The notes beneath the pieces are model-generated. The model worked only from the letters and a program-made list of their open reading frames with translations, had not been told where the DNA came from and did not search any database. A stretch of 64,000 nucleotides of DNA from Pseudo-nitzschia pungens (lineage: Eukaryota > Bacillariophyta > Bacillariophyceae > Bacillariales > Bacillariaceae), in contig CM074766.1 in the NCBI GenBank assembly GCA_037355855.1, forward strand, positions 1,240,001-1,304,000. The letters are read 5' to 3'. This document shows positions 62,331 to 64,000 of this stretch, one piece after another. Position numbers and translations under genes: made by a program. The first letter of the stretch is position 1, and the number at the start of each line of letters is the position of its first letter.

Positions 62331-63776
62331 GTTTTTCGTTGACCGGTTTGGTTGCCCAGAGCTAGGAATCGTAGGAATCTTACGAATCAAATCAAATCAA
62401 ATCAAATCAAATCAATCCATCCCAGAACTGGCACTGCTGGGATTACGATCGATCTAGTTCGCTATCGGAGGGGGGCGATCGCAGTAAGAATAAATAATGA
62501 TTGTTCACCTTCACCTTCCCAATTCCCAGGCGAAGATTGACGCAGATGGAAGAAGACATTGGAGTTATGATGCGATGCACTACGACGCCACTTTCCTAGC
62601 AAAACAATCCGCATGTCAAGGACATCATTAAACAATAAGTACAAAGTAAAACCTTACGGTAATACGAAGTAAATTAAGATCTTACTTAATCTTCATGAAA
62701 AATTACTGTGGAGGGCACTTCTGATCATCGGAATCGAATCAAAATTACTACTATGCATACTTTGCATTTCCGATCTACAATTAAAAAAGATTGAGATTCA
62801 TTCGTTCGTTCCGTCATTTCGCCTACGAGTACCCGTGATAGTTCCATAGGCTTAATACTTGAGGGTACTCGGAAAGTATCTTCGTCAAAAACACTAAGGC
62901 TTATTGGACCTGGAGGGGTAGTGGAGTTGTATCGCCATTTTTCTCGAACCACACACAAACAGTCTCCATGGTGTTCGGGGGCACGTAATATTTCGAATTG
63001 ATCTAGAGTAAGAAGTGCTGCATGCTACTACTTGTACTTTCAATTTTTTCAAGTAGTAGTAGTAGTACTGTTGGTGTTTTTGGTGTTCCTGAGCCTGAGA
63101 GAGGGGACGAGAATTCTCTTGCTGCTGGTCTGCTATTGGTGGTTTGCTTTAAGCTCTATCCGGTGGTGTAGTTTGTGAACCCTGGGTTCTTCCAGCGAAC
63201 ATGGTGGCGGTGTAGATCTGCTCTTGACAGTCATCGTTGGCAAAGACATCTATCAGTGGATTACAGAAGTTCTTGATCTTTGTTGGAGAATGATGGAGGA
63301 GACATTCATTCTTTCTCGAAATCACAAGACCAAACTTGAAGGAGAAACCAGGAAGTGGTGGTCACTCCAGCATCATGATATCAATCGCCAATCAATATCC
63401 TTTGGAGACTTTCAACTTTTCGTGTGGTATACCGGTCTGAGGACCCTCTGGGGAGGAGGTCAAAAGGTCGATTGAAACCGACCAACGCTTCTTGTTGCGC
63501 CACATGCTACTTGTGCAGTATTGTTATTACTTTTGATACTTGTGTAGTATTTTTACGATTGAAAACCTCTGACTTCATTGCTTTACTTCCAGTACTAAAC
63601 TATTGAGTATTAAATATAAATAACATGCTCTGTCGCAACAAATACAATTGGAGGAGCCTTCCCTGTCGATATCTTCATTGATTCTGATACTTCAGTTCCC
63701 TACTGTCATCTCAAAAGCCACAATGGTTTCTTCCATATCGCTTGATGCTCACTTTTGCATATGTTTGATCCGTCCC
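62331..63776. other. Intergenic
   Basis: No gene supported. (AATCA)n lies at 62385-62415, 55-85 bases upstream of the membrane-protein start. A GTAAG-type motif cluster lies at 62640-62690 and (AGTAGT)n at 63050-63072. An 83-codon frame at 63224-63475 is not convincing. Confidence 0.5.
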
Positions 63777-64000
63777 TCAACAGCAGCCGATTAATCCCTT
63801 CGTCGGTCGTTGTTCACTTGTGAACATCGATTCCTCATCGTTAGTATTGCTTTGTTGCTTCTGTTTCTCTTCACCTCCCTTATTCGTGTTGTTTTCGGCA
63901 TTCTGCCGTGATCCTTCGTCATTTCTCTTCTTGTTCAAGATTGATTCCCTTCTTTCTCTGTCCATTTCGTCGTCCTGATACCAATCTAAATCAATATCCG
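63777..64000 (-). CDS. C-terminal end of an open frame running off the window
   Basis: The minus strand is open from the window edge to a stop at 63777. The sequence reads DIDLDWYQDDEMDRERRESI and on through a Lys/Asn/Glu-rich, charged tail (GGEEKQKQQSNTNDEE) to TKGLIGCC. With only about 74 residues and no domain, the product is unknown. A charged low-complexity C-terminus of a larger gene is the best reading; chance is possible. Confidence 0.3.
   Translation of the reverse strand, partial: DIDLDWYQDDEMDRERRESILNKKRNDEGSRQNAENNTNKGGEEKQKQQSNTNDEESMFTSEQRPTKGLIGCC

Overview
The window reads as nuclear DNA of a diatom, most likely a pennate species. It has mixed-strand single genes rather than operons, short spliceosomal introns (about 50-270 nt, GT...AG), long AT-richer intergenic stretches full of microsatellites and small inverted repeats, and a small membrane protein whose leader resembles a diatom plastid-targeting signal (cleavage before Phe). 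Protein families include TRAPP subunits, a CWF19-like splicing factor, an H2A.X histone with an intron after codon 4, a GTPBP1/2-type GTPase and tandem helicase-associated (HA) repeats. The species is inferred, not proven.

Layout. 0.3-5.2 kb: two paralogous secretory, beta-strand-rich proteins on the minus strand flank a pyroglutamyl-peptidase whose 3' end is duplicated in tandem. 5.6-7.4 kb: decayed coding sequence. 7.5-10.4 kb: CWF19-like protein. 11.3-12.0 kb: large GC-rich minisatellite. 14.1-15.1 kb: Asn-rich protein with a basic repeat also seen in the gene at 26.8-28.6 kb. 15.8-22.5 kb: TRAPPC8/Trs85 homologue preceded by duplicated copies of its own 3' end. 24.8-25.4 kb: H2A.X. 30.3-34.3 kb: J-domain protein, small plastid-type membrane protein, and a DUF1537 four-carbon acid sugar kinase. 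38.3-40.3 kb: LRR protein. 41.8-44.2 kb: TRAPPC3/Bet3 and a thioredoxin-like secretory protein lacking CxxC. 45.3-46.8 kb: tandem repeats followed by two near-perfect palindromes. 47.6-49.9 kb: GTPBP1/2-like GTPase. 51.5-53.4 kb: acidic Asp/His-repeat protein. 54.5-58.2 kb: HA-repeat protein with a premature stop, a MITE-rich block, and an organelle-type rhodanese. 59.5-62.3 kb: large multipass membrane protein. The last 220 bases hold the end of an open frame that runs off the window.

The genes do not form one pathway. Two of them (TRAPPC8 and TRAPPC3) belong to the same vesicle-tethering complex, 20 kb apart. No complete mobile genetic system, CRISPR array, rRNA or tRNA gene was recognised. 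The most unusual items are the beta-rich paralogue pair with conserved intron position and a frame break in one copy, tandem duplications of gene 3' ends, a short hairpin element family, two adjacent palindromes with matching centres, and a recurrent GTAAGGTTAC-like motif confined to intergenic DNA.
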